Source of the DNA: Ilex aquifolium | Lineage: Eukaryota; Streptophyta; Magnoliopsida; Aquifoliales; Aquifoliaceae | NCBI GenBank assembly: GCA_951799425.1 | Contig: OX637395.1 | Coordinates: 16,850,951-16,914,950, forward strand | DNA: 64,000 bases | Reading direction: 5' to 3' | In this document: in pieces, positions 1 to 10,191 of the stretch | Numbering within the stretch: position 1 is the stretch's first letter | How the letters are laid out: each line of letters opens with the position of its first letter | Translations under genes and position numbers: made by a program | The notes under the pieces: generated by a model | Databases searched by the model: none | What the model was told of the DNA's origin: nothing | What the model saw: only the letters and a program-made list of their open reading frames with translations

Positions 1-10
1 AGCTGTTGAG

Positions 11-20
11 CCCTAAGACT
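11..20. repeat. Target-site duplication, left copy (LINE)
   Basis: The 10-mer ccctaagact lies directly left of the LINE and again at 1856-1865 directly right of it. The same 10-mer stands uninterrupted at 30113-30122 in the sister repeat, between the same flanks (gttgag on the left, tacaagag on the right). This is what target-primed reverse transcription leaves behind. Confidence 0.85.
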
Positions 21-1855
21 CTTTTTTTTCGGTAAGTAAGATCAATTCCATTAAAAAAAAAAAACAAAAATGGGTTCATGTACACAGGTGTATCCAAAAG
101 GATGGTTGATCTTCTAAAATAAGAAAATAGAAGATCCCCCATCCCCATAGCAAAAGAATACATTGAACAGCAATATGAAGCACCATCCAGCACTACAGCA
201 GCAACATCAACATCATTGCAAAACCATCAGCATCAAGCAATAGCAAAAACAACACCAACATCACAGCCACCTGTAACCATGGAGGTAGCACAAGCATAAA
301 GCAATCAGCACCAAAGATCAACTCCCAGAACAACCAGCAAGCAAAACCCAGCTCAACACAGTAGCAACAAACAAGAAGCAGTCAACCCCCAATCAGCAAG
401 TAGGCCAAGAAAAAGCATACAGGAAAGAGGATGAAAGAACAGCACAACCAACATAGGTCTGGACAGACCTGTAGCAAGAGACAACATAAACAGAGCAATA
501 AACAGAGGATGAAAGATTAGCATCAAAAGAAACAGCTAGAAAGTCATTCCATCACAGCATTGACACAAAATAGAGCATCACACCCTCCCATCATTCTCCA
601 CAGATAATCGGGTCACAAGCATTCCACAGGCAAGGTCACACACCAAATAAAAATCAGCCACATTCGGTGGGATCAAAAATTTTGTCAGGCAGGGCCCATT
701 GTCTTTGCAACCATGCATTAGGAATGCTTCTTTTGATTCCACGACTGGCATGAAGCTTGAGCCTAGCATTATAAATGAATACAACATCTCTATAGGAGTT
801 TTTAAAAACCCTGTGATTCCTCTCCCTCCAAATCATATATATTGAGGTGGCAAGCATCAATTTGCCAATCAACTTTGGAAAAGCCTTTCCCTTCATATTT
901 GCAGCATACCAGTTAACCAAATCTGGCCTATCAAATCTTGGCCATTGAACATTCACTTTGCCTTTCAATGAAGTCCATATTCTCTCAGTGAAGGGGCATT
1001 CAAAAAAGAGGTGGTTATGAGTTTCCATTACTTCTCTGCAAAACACACAGTGAGTTAATTGAATAAGGCCATATGATATTAGCTTGTCTTGGGTGGAAAG
1101 CCTATTTTGAATAGCCAGCCATAGAATAAAATTGTATCTAGGCACAACACTAGAAAACCAGACAACATTAGCCCAAGCTTGCATCTAGCCTTTCACTCTA
1201 ATTACCTCCCAAGTAGATTTGGAGCTAAAAATCTTGGTTCTAGATGGCAGCCACAGGACATAGTCCCTCTAATTCAGGTCAGGTTTCATATTAGGAGAAA
1301 TACCTCTTTGCAGCTCCATTATGTCCCCATTTGTCGTCGGTCAGTCCCAGTCACCATTATTAATGATAAAACTAACTTTAGCATCTCTCCCAAGCCCTGA
1401 TTCCCTAATAATGTTCTCTCCCTTATGCTGGTAGATAGAACCTATAGGGTGCCATGGATCAAACTAGAGAAATGTTGAGTCACCATTCCCTATCTTATAA
1501 TTCACCATTGCTATACTTTATTTTCTCAGATTTAGAATCTTTCTCCATGCCCATGATGACTTTTGAGGAACCTTCACACTCCAGAAGCTCCTGCCTTTTA
1601 GTAGATACAAATAAATCCAATCCACCCATATTGAGTTGTCACTTTTGCTTATAACATTCCATAGATGTTTCATAATAGCTGTTTTGTTCCACTGTTCCAT
1701 ACTTTTAAACCCAAGTCCCCTTTTTCTTTTGGGAGACACACTTTGTCCCAAGCCACCTTGGCTCCAGTCATTTTAAGATCTGTACCAGACCATAAGAATA
1801 TTCTCTTTCTTTGTTCCACTGTTTTGACAATTTTTTTGGCAATATAAATAAAGAA
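21..1855 (-). mobile_element. 5'-truncated LINE (non-LTR retrotransposon) insertion
   Basis: Both edges are set by the duplicated 10-bp target (11-20 and 1856-1865) and by the empty site at 30113-30122. On the minus strand the element keeps only the end of ORF2 (about 1800 to 654) and a 3' region (653-21) ending in a short A tract, seen as a T-run at 22-29. About 1.83 kb survives of a plant L1-type element that is usually 5-7 kb, so it is strongly 5' truncated, the usual outcome of L1-type insertion. The 3' region at 130-560 is rich in short cag/aac-type words and shows no ORF. It inserted into the chimeric repeat described at 1856-6669, so it is younger than that repeat. Confidence 0.85.
654..1751 (-). 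pseudogene. LINE ORF2 C-terminal remnant (end of RT and zinc-binding zf-RVT domain)
   Basis: Two open stretches on the minus strand match the end of plant L1 ORF2. 1751-1518 encodes the segment after the RT fingers/palm (GLGFKSMEQWNKT, then a WVDWIY-like motif), typical of the linker before the zinc-binding region. 1184-654 encodes the reverse-transcriptase zinc-binding domain, with an FILWLA motif, CVFC, then H-N-H-LFFECPF, and a WRERNHRVF motif. The stretch between them (1185-1517) is broken by frame changes, and the endonuclease and RT catalytic core are missing because of 5' truncation. The piece cannot encode a working protein. Homology is from family motifs recognised by eye. Confidence 0.85.
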
Positions 1856-1865
1856 CCCTAAGACT
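1856..1865. repeat. Target-site duplication, right copy (LINE)
   Basis: Second copy of the 10-mer at 11-20. It runs straight into tacaagagtataaat, which also follows the uninterrupted site in the sister repeat at 30113. Confidence 0.85.
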
Positions 1866-2340
1866 TACAAGAGTATAAATAGTACTAAAATCCTAAAACC
1901 AATTAGTGATAACAAAATGCGGTCTAATTATAACTAATCACGTAATTAGATCATTATTACAAATTTTGCCAAAAAAAAAAAGTTCTAAAATAATCATGCA
2001 GCTAAAAACTACTAATCACTTGGATCAAGGTATAACTGACGATAACCATTTCTGATTTAAGATGGTGAAGTTATTCAATTACGAAAAATATTAAAAATTG
2101 CAAAAACACATTTGGCAGACCCTAAACGAAGGAATTTGCCTGATATTTGCACTGGATCATCGTAAGATGAGCTTATTTCACATCCCCATTTCTGAATGAA
2201 CATGGGTGTTTTGAAACCCATATATGTGGATGTGGCTCCATGAAATTCAAGGTTAACCTCAGAAGTACTGTGTTGTGATCTGATCTGGATCATCCTCTCC
2301 ATCCTCAGAAGATTTCGCTATCGAATTCTCAAGCTCATCC

Positions 2341-3480
2341 TCATAATTTGTCGCCAAAGGTAAGGAAGAAGGTGTTTGACATAAAAATATCCGATGTGCG
2401 AATATGACTAGGAAGCTTCAACCTATATGCATTGGGTTGATTTTTCCCTCCATCTCTAAGGATCCAATCTTCCGAGCTGACTGCTTGTTGTATTTGCCCA
2501 CAAAAGAATCGATCTTCAATGAGCATGGCTCAAACAAAGTCCCCAACCTCAAACTCCACTAAATGAAAATCCTTATATGTGGCTTTTTTACACTTGGATA
2601 CAGAATCACGAAGCTTCTAATGATTAGACTGGTGTACCTCCTTCAATTGTTGGATAAACTCCTCAGATATGTCATGAGCTCACTTCAAATATGGAACTAG
2701 AGCTAGATCAAGTGGTGATCTTGGGTTAGCACCATAGACAATCTGGAAAGGTGGGTAAAACTAGTGCTATAGTTAAAAGAACGATTTTATACAACTCCGC
2801 CTGATAAATCTTCTGATCCCAACTCTTTAGATGATCGTCCACCAAAATTTGCAATAAATTGTCCACCAACCATTTAACTACCTCAGTCTGACCGTTAATT
2901 TGAGGATGATAGGCACTATGAAACTCCATCTTTGTGTTGGCCAACCTCCACATATTGCGTCAAAAGTGGCCAACAAAACGGTTATCACGATTGGAGACAA
3001 TAAACTGTGGTAAACCAATCAGATGGTAAACATCCTTGAAGTAGATATAGGCAGCACGAGATGCATCAACAGTCTTCTTGGAAGGAATGAAATGTGTCAT
3101 ATTTGAAAAATGATCCATCACAACATAAATGGAGTCATTACTTTGTTGGGTTCTAGGCAAGCCCAAAATGGAATCTATACTAATATCTACCCGAGGTTGT
3201 TGTGGTATTGGAAGTGACATATATATCCCACATTCATGGTTATTCCTTTGGGTAATTGACACACATGGTAGCCTTCCAAAAATCTATAGAGACTTATTTC
3301 CTTAAGGTAGGCCAGAAGTAAGAATATGTTACCAACTTCAGTATCTTGTCTCTGCCAACCCAGATAATCAAGTTGACCAATACAATGGGTGTGCTTCAGC
3401 AAGGAAAATGAAAGTTTCCAGCACAACCCCAAGAAAATGCAAGGGGTCAACATGGTATCAAGGTGTCTAATGTCACTAAA
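2341..3480 (-). pseudogene. Reina-like Ty3/gypsy integrase remnant
   Basis: Read on the minus strand, the pieces follow integrase order. An HC-type zinc finger region comes first (HTHCIGQLDYLG, then CHVCQLPKG). The catalytic core follows (SIDSILGLPRTQ, VVMDHFSNMTHF, GLPQFIVSNRDNRF, then MEFHSAYHPQINGQTE). The C-terminal part has NAYRLKLPSHIRTSDIF, typical of chromoviruses of the Reina group. Several frame changes and stops interrupt it (near 3260, 2955 and 2727), so it is dead. Gag, protease and RT of this Reina-like parent are absent; the coding remnant stops where the plus-strand Athila-like piece begins. Confidence 0.8.
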
Positions 3481-3545
3481 AGCATTGAAAAGCAACTTAA
3501 ATCAATACTACCCTTAGGAGTGGGCAAGAGGTTGACAAAACCATT

Positions 3546-4240
3546 ATGCCTAAAGTTTGTAAACTTACAAAAAAAGAGACTCAGGGTACCTCTAAGGATA
3601 GTGAGACACTTGTGATGCCAGTGGTTGTTAAGTCTGATGAAATTACATGTCCTATTTCTACACCCTACCCTCACAGATTGAAGATGCCTTCTAAACAAAC
3701 TAACAATGCTGAAATTATTGATTTGTTTAAGCAAGTAAAAATTAATATTCCTTTACTTTATGTTATTCGATAGGTGTCATCTTATGCAAAGTTTTTAAAT
3801 GACCTTTGCACCGAAAAGAAATTAAATGTTTAGAAGTAAGCATCCTTGATAGAGAAGTTAAGTTCTATCATGCGAACCAATCCACCAAAGTAAAAAAATC
3901 CTAGTTGTCCTACCATTTCAATTACCATTGGGGGCTACCGGGCGGAGCAAGCACTTCTAGACTTGAGTGTGAGTGTCAATCTCCTACCTTTTTCGGTATA
4001 CAAGCAGCTAGACTTGGGAGAGATTTGACTACATCGATTATTCTCCAACTTGCAAACTGGAGTGTGAAGTTGCTGAGGGGGATAGTGGAAGACGTATTGG
4101 TTCAAGTGGATAGGTTCTACTTCCCTGTTGACTTTATAGTTCTTGATACCGCACTTGTTGCTAACCCTTCTGTGCAGATTACAATAATTTTAGGAAAGCC
4201 ATTCTTAGCCACATCAAATGCATTGATAAACTAACGGAGT
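3546..4240 (+). pseudogene. Athila-like gag-end/aspartic protease remnant
   Basis: 3546-3773 encodes the segment before the protease (YPHRLKMPSKQTNNAEI, FKQVKINIPLL), which parallels the Athila element at 56149. 3905-4234 encodes the retropepsin region: the expected DLGASVNLLP-type site is frame-damaged here, then ILQLANWSVK, RGIVEDVLVQVDRFYFPVDFIVLD and IILGKPFLAT follow, the typical end of Athila proteases. A stop after 3773 and frame changes make it non-functional. RT and integrase do not follow. The same damaged piece is present at 31790-32486. Confidence 0.8.
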
Positions 4241-6669
4241 GGTGTCATTAAATGTTCATTTAGAAATATGACTGCTGAATTTAATATTTTTCATGTGGTT
4301 AAGCAACTAGGTGGTGATGGAGAATTTTGTGAAGTGGAGGAAATGGAAGAGATTGTAGAGGAAATATTTAATAATTCCATTTGTTCTGATCCTTTGCAAG
4401 CTTGTATATTTAATTCTGTGCATGATGGTTAGAACTCTAAGGCTATTTTTTATACTGATTTGTTGAATTTTTCACAGGGGTTGTTTGGAGTTGAGAGAAT
4501 GATAAGAAAGAAAAAGTACGTTGGAGGAACCAAGTCCCGATGGAAGTCGGGCAATGGGCAATTGGAGCCCAGAAGATCCTTTTATCAAAAACTCTTTGTA
4601 CATAGTAGTGTTGGTTAGTTTTTATTTCTTTGTTCTCTTATTATGCTAATTTTTCTTCTTTGTTTGCAATTAGTTATTTTAGTTTGGAACTTTTCTCTAG
4701 GTGTTTTCCTTCCCTTATCTTTTTAATTTTTCTTATTGCATTACTTCTTTTGCATTAAGGATAATTTATAACTTAAGTTGGGGGGGCTGAGAGTTACACC
4801 ACTGAAAAAATGAAAAAAAAAATTAAAACTTAAAATTTATAGTGTGTGACCCTATAGCTTCAAGCATGCCCAATTGTAGGCATTTGATAGTAACTTCAAG
4901 TAGCATTTCAAATTAAAAATCTTTCTTATTTACTTTGAATTAGAACTCTTCTAATTCCCCCTTTATGAATAACAATATATTCATATTAATTTCGTTCTTT
5001 AGGCTTCTACTAATCATGAGTGACACCTAGTACATCATGATCAACCCCTATATAGAATGAAGGAGGTAAATAACCCAATTGGTCTACAACTGTCCTACAA
5101 TTTAATCCTTCTATGACACAATGCCTCAATCGAATTACTAGGGTATGGAATTACTGTCAAATTCCTAACTCAACCTTATGTGTTCCATTTAGTCCTAATT
5201 GTCATTCTGCATTGGCTAAGGCCTCCTTGATCATATCCTAGAAGATCACATAGGAAAATTTTTCTTTATTTATTAAGGGCGAAAGATTCCATGTTGTACA
5301 CTCATAAGTTAATGCATAAGACAACTATGGTGTCTCAGGTTTAAGGATTAGTTGCATAACTGTAATTTAGGATTTAACATTGACAGGTATGTAAAATTAT
5401 TTATGAAACAATCTTACATTGATCAATAATAATGATCAGTGTATTTTTTCTCTAACAAGCACTCACACACTTGCTTCAATGTCCATACACTAGTGACATT
5501 GACGAACTAGCTCATATCAAATATGAGAAAACGTAGTATATGTAGTCTATCCAGAATACATAGTACTCACATAGTAATCGTATGACTAGAAATCTTAAAG
5601 AATACAGTACTAAATATTATGTCTCATCTTCTCAATGGCTTGAGAAATTATCTTCTTAACTTATACGCTATAAGTTTTATCATACATGTTAAAATGAAAT
5701 AAACTAGTAACATGATAAATAAACCTGCCATTGTATTTAATTAAGTAATTAATACTGTCAGTACAACCCTAATATCATCTGTGCGATTGATCTTAAGGCA
5801 TACTACTAACAAAAAGAATCGGCAGGAGGTACTCAGTTGATTGATTCGATTATGGATTCAATTCCTAGTGAATCCCTAAAGCATTTGAAGCCTTCTATGG
5901 AGTTTCAAAGTGGGTGCAAGATAGAAGGAAAGCATCAAGACAGAGGGTGATGGTGCAAGTCTTTTGTATCTTGTAACAAGTCGAAGCATCTAGTGGATTG
6001 TTTAGATGGACTTGGCCTCGTGGTTCTTTTTACAAGTGACTGAGTCAGAAAAATATTCTATGGTGAACACTCTAATATTTTTTATCTTAATCGATAAAAA
6101 TAAGATGACACAATTATATTATTTATTTAATCAATTATCTTTCAAAATTTTATGCATATATGTGTACAATAGAAAGAGATTAATTATTGTCTTTTATTGA
6201 AAATGAGGTTAATTATAGTTAGTTATGCAATGCTAAAGTGCACATAAATAATAAATGATAAAGTTGATCAAAAGATTTTAAAATAAACCTAATATGTCCA
6301 AATTAATCTGAATATGTCCAAAGTGTGTCTACTACTAGTCATTTAGGTATGAATATATACTAATTGATATGATAAGAAAATATATTAGTGCTATAAGGAC
6401 CAAATTTGAGGAGCTAATTCAATGTATCCGTTGAATTAGTTATGAGTTCTTAGGTTAGATAAAACCCACTTCTAATTTAATGGCTATATTGGATTAAGTC
6501 CCTAAAGTAGATCTCAATAACATTTTTTGAAAAATAATAATAGAGTGGACGTAATTAAATATACTTAAAAAATATAATATGTAATGGTAAGACAAAAAAA
6601 TTGAGGGTGTCCGGTCATTGAGTGGCTCTGCCACTTTCTTACTGGGGTTTGCCATATAAATAATTATGA
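4241..6669. other. Non-coding right part of chimeric repeat copy A
   Basis: No gene is supported here. At 4774-4786 there is ttaagttggggggg, similar to the polypurine tract of Athila elements. Bases 4704-5707 are absent from copy B. From 5708 to 6669 the sequence again matches copy B (32951-33921). Short open frames near 6006 are in AT-rich non-conserved sequence and are not called. Confidence 0.6.
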
Positions 6670-6904
6670 ACCTTTATTAATGTTAAGTAACATGCTAATG
6701 TATGTCTATTATGTATGTTCAAGAGGAAACAAGACTTAAGAACTTAACGCACTATTCCAAGACCAAGAGCCTACTTAGGTACTTAGAATCATAAGGGAAA
6801 TAAATAATATGGGTTATGTATGTAAAAGTTGACATTTCTAAAATGATTAACATAAACGAAAAGCATGATTTGGAATGAAATATAAACATTAAAACTTTTG
6901 AATG
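6670..6904. other. Unassigned spacer
   Basis: About 235 bases of AT-rich sequence lie between the end of the chimeric repeat and the start of the next LTR. I see no gene or clear repeat in it. Confidence 0.5.
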
Positions 6905-8940
6905 TGTAAACCCCCACATGTTATATTAATTTAATAATATAATTGTTTAGTAATTCTAATATATGTAATGATGTAAGAATGAACCATATAGATTATAACA
7001 GTAGAAATAAATACTTGGGGGACAAATCGATTGTGAAGTTTAAGTTTCAAATGTGTTAAAGCTTGGGAGGGCTTGTTAGGTAAGTTCAAAATATTTTTAG
7101 GTCAAAATAAGATTTCCATTGAATCTGGAAGATCAAGAAACATTGGAAGAGGTAATATAGGGTGTATTAGAAGTTAGGAAGTATTCCAGAGTTAAAACAC
7201 ATCGTAGATAGAATTTGGGTAGGAAAGAATTAGACACTGTCTTAGTATTTGGACCATAAATTTTTACTCCGATGTTCGATTGATCTGAAATTTTTACAGT
7301 AGACACTAGACTTCCAGGGCTACAAAAGACTATTTCACGAAAATTTTCAAAATCGGCCTTTAAATAGGCCAAACCTTCATTGGAAGTTCAGCTAAAAATG
7401 GGAGTCCGTTCGAACGACAGTTCATTCCAGTACTCTTGTATGATGGAAAAACAAAAGTACTGGGAGCAACTAACATTAGAACACCAAAATGATGTTCGAA
7501 TGTGAGTCACGAATCAGAGTATTAGATTTACGTCGGTTGGACTCTTTTCTCACCCTATAAATACATAAGGCCGCTTCCCATAGCCTCCTTTCAACGTTTC
7601 TAACCCTAGAAAACCTTAGGGAACAAGAAAGAAGGGGAGAAACACATGATCAAGAGAGATTTGCACATTGAAGTGGATCAAATCTTCTAGTTTTTCACAC
7701 AACACTAAGGAAGACAGGTAGGGGTTTCTTCCACTCTTGTTCATTGAGACTAGGGTTTATATATACATATGTTTTGATTCTAAATCTTAGATATATGTAT
7801 TGGAATCCTTGTTTCTTGATGTTCTTGCAAATCTTACCATGGTTTGAATGAAGTTATGGTTTGATAGCCCTAAAACCCTTGTTCTTGACATCAAAACTTT
7901 AGTTTTTCAAGAAGTGTGGATTTTCTCTTGATATTCCTTTTTCTTGATTCAAAACCTCTAGTGCTTTGTTTAGAACAATAAAATTATATCTTTTGATAAT
8001 CTCTTGCTTATTTTCTTGAATTGTTATGTTGGAAAAATACCTATGGAATTGGGGGTTTTTGATTTACTTATGATTTGAGAAATTGGTTGGTATTGTATCT
8101 CTTGTGTGGATGTTTGGATGAACATGGGTGGCTGTTGACCGGGTATCGTAAAGTGGGTAGATGCGTTTCTTACTCCGTGTGGGTTTGAAGACGCCCTTCC
8201 TAAAGTTGTATATCCTTGCGAGGATTGGGTGTGTATGTGTGAGTCAGGATATTCTCAATGTGTGTATTCATAAGAAGTCTTACTTCCTACCTGAGATACA
8301 GATACAATTGGGGATAATAATACAAAAAATTGTTGGAAATGGTTTATTGTTGAAATGGTTTAATGTTGGAATGGTTTATTGTATGAGAATTGGTTTTATT
8401 TCTTCATTTAATTTATCGATATTGCTTAAACTTGAGATCGAACGAACTGTCACTGTTTTCTTTCAAAAATTATATGATATTTGTAAAATGAGACCGACCT
8501 GTTTTATATGTTTTCTAAACCTTGTTCGAGTTTGGGAGGATTTTCCTACAGAGCTTAGTGTTCACCCTCTCCAAACAATATTTATTTTCATATTTCAGTT
8601 TAGAGGAAGAGCTAGGAGTTTATAAGCAGGTAGCTTGGGAAGCTCAATTGGATGGAAGCGTGGATCCCGAGGAGGATGTCTAGAGTTGATCTCTTTATGT
8701 CCTAGACTTGGAGATGTATTTTGAGACAATGTATGGATGATATTTTGTTTATTCCGCTGCAAGATAAAATTTGATTTTTGGATGTAATGGATATGGTTTG
8801 GCTTATTCTTTTGGATGATGTTGTAGTTATTATGTATGATGAATGTAATTTTTTTTATTTATGGATTTTATTAGTTGCTCTCATGATGTGAATGGTTTTT
8901 CGATAGTAATGTCGTCCAAGGTGGATTTTGGGGCATTACA
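6905..8940 (+). repeat. 5' LTR of Tekay/Del-like element
   Basis: It starts TGTAAACCCCCACATG and ends ggggcattaca, directly followed by the primer site, so both borders follow TG...CA rules. Length is about 2.04 kb, in the range of large Tekay/Del LTRs. The 3' LTR is missing, so the left border rests on the start motif alone. Its second half resembles the LTR fragment at 62391-63814. The short open frame at 8161-8625 lies inside the LTR and is not a gene. Confidence 0.75.
7556..7563 (+). promoter_or_regulatory. TATA box of the LTR promoter
   Basis: TATAAATA lies about 650 bases into the LTR, in the position expected at the U3/R border; transcription would start about 30 bases downstream. Confidence 0.6.
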
Positions 8941-8944
8941 GGTT

Positions 8945-8956
8945 TGGTATCAGAGC
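8945..8956 (+). other. Primer-binding site, complementary to initiator tRNA-Met
   Basis: TGGTATCAGAGC begins 4 bases after the LTR end. This is the standard plant retrotransposon primer site for initiator methionine tRNA. Confidence 0.9.
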
Positions 8957-9120
8957 CTAGGAATTATGTCTTACATGAGAGCTGTAGGTTATGGATTACC
9001 ACTAGAGAAGTAGGACTAGGTTGAATCAATTGTTGATTTAAATTTTACACAAGTCTTATGCTTTAGATTAAAGTGATAGTTAGGGTGTCTTGTACATCAA
9101 GAAAACTAAATCTTGAATTG

Positions 9121-10099
9121 ATGTGCGGGATGGAGGGTGGACGTGGGTGGGGATATGGTGGCCAAGCAAACCCACCACCACCACCACCTCCAAATGCCAT
9201 GAATGGCATTTATCAATGCCCAAGGAAGCTAACCACTTTGGTACAACACCAAAATGGGAACAATAACCATAACAGGGGGGTTCATCCATTAGCTCATGCC
9301 CCAGGCAACGGGGACGAAAATCAAAGGATGGTAGTTCTTCGAGAATTTTTTAGGCAACGCTCGCCTACTTTCCAAGGAAGCTCTCACCCTTTGGATGTGG
9401 ATAAGTGGATTCGCCGAGTGAAGAAAATGTGTGAGGGAGTTGCAGAGGATCTACAAGTCGGCCTAGCTACATATCTGCTAGAAGGGGAGGCAGATCATTG
9501 GTGGGACTCGGTGAAGAGAAAAAGGAACACTGACGCGATTACCTGGGAGGATTTTTATCAGATCTTCCAAGACAAATATTTTCTCGAATCGGTCAGGGAC
9601 AAGATGAGTGTAGATTTTCTCGCTCTACGACAGGGTAGCATGACGGTGGAGGAGTATGAGAGAAAGTTCGATGAGCTATCCCGCTATGCCACGGAGTTCA
9701 TATCTACTGAGGCCAGGAGGGCTAAACGATTCGAGCAAGGCTTGAGGCCTGCCATCAAGGAGAAGCTTATGGCTCACAAGATCTGGGACTATGGGGATCT
9801 AGTTGACATAGCCGCATTGGTAGAGAGAGACACGGAAGACAACCAACGACGACAGAACTTCGCAAGGGAAGGTCCGATCAGGACTAGTGCTAGTAGTAGC
9901 GGAGTCACACAAAGGGCAGCTCCGTACCGCCGACCTGACCAAGCTTCGGGGCAGGAATCAAGTCGTTCGAGGAGCTGGGGTTACTCAGAATAGAGCAAGC
10001 ACTGACTCGCGTCAATGTTTCGCGTGTGGAGGGTTTAGGCACTTCAGAAATAACTGTCCATCATTCCACCAAAGACCAATCAAGAAGCAGAACAGGTAA
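9121..10099 (+). pseudogene. Gag polyprotein of Tekay/Del-like element
   Basis: The main frame opens at ATG 9121 (or 9130) and runs to 9993. It holds a proline run, then the retrotransposon gag domain, with FQGSSHPLDVDKWIRRVKK, ATYLLEGEADHWWDS and ALRQGSMTVEEYERKFDEL. The nucleocapsid zinc knuckle (C-x2-C-x4-H-x4-C at 10016-10057) lies in another frame that overlaps from about 9960, so a frameshift separates gag core from knuckle. The family normally keeps these in one frame, hence the pseudogene call. Upstream codons back to 9073 are open but lack an ATG. Confidence 0.85.
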
Positions 10100-10191
10100 A
10101 TGCAAATAGGCCACCACTACAGAAGCTACTACAGCAGAAACCGTTAGGAGCTATAGCCCCAGACGGTACCAATCAAGGAAGAGTTTTTGCT

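Larger units (their letters stand above)
1856..6669. repeat. Chimeric retrotransposon repeat, copy A
   Basis: This segment, together with bases 1-20 left of the LINE, is repeated at 30102-33921 in the same orientation at roughly 95% identity by eye. The shared order is: non-coding left part, Reina-like integrase remnant on the minus strand, a junction near 3430-3480, Athila-like protease remnant on the plus strand, then non-coding right part. The two copies part after ccatataaataattatga near 6669 (33921 in copy B). Copy A holds about 1.0 kb (about 4704-5707) that copy B lacks. The left end lies beyond the window. No LTR pair was found, so whether the chimera moved as a unit or was duplicated with its surroundings is open. 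Confidence 0.8.

Noticed and set aside
8161..8625. 154-codon open frame on the plus strand
   Set aside because: It lies wholly inside a Tekay/Del LTR; a similar non-coding stretch is in the LTR fragment near 63197-63487.
8941..8960. Possible tRNA fragment
   Set aside because: It is only the 12-base primer site complementary to tRNA-Met; no tRNA body or cloverleaf is present. The same holds for the tRNA-Asp-type sites.
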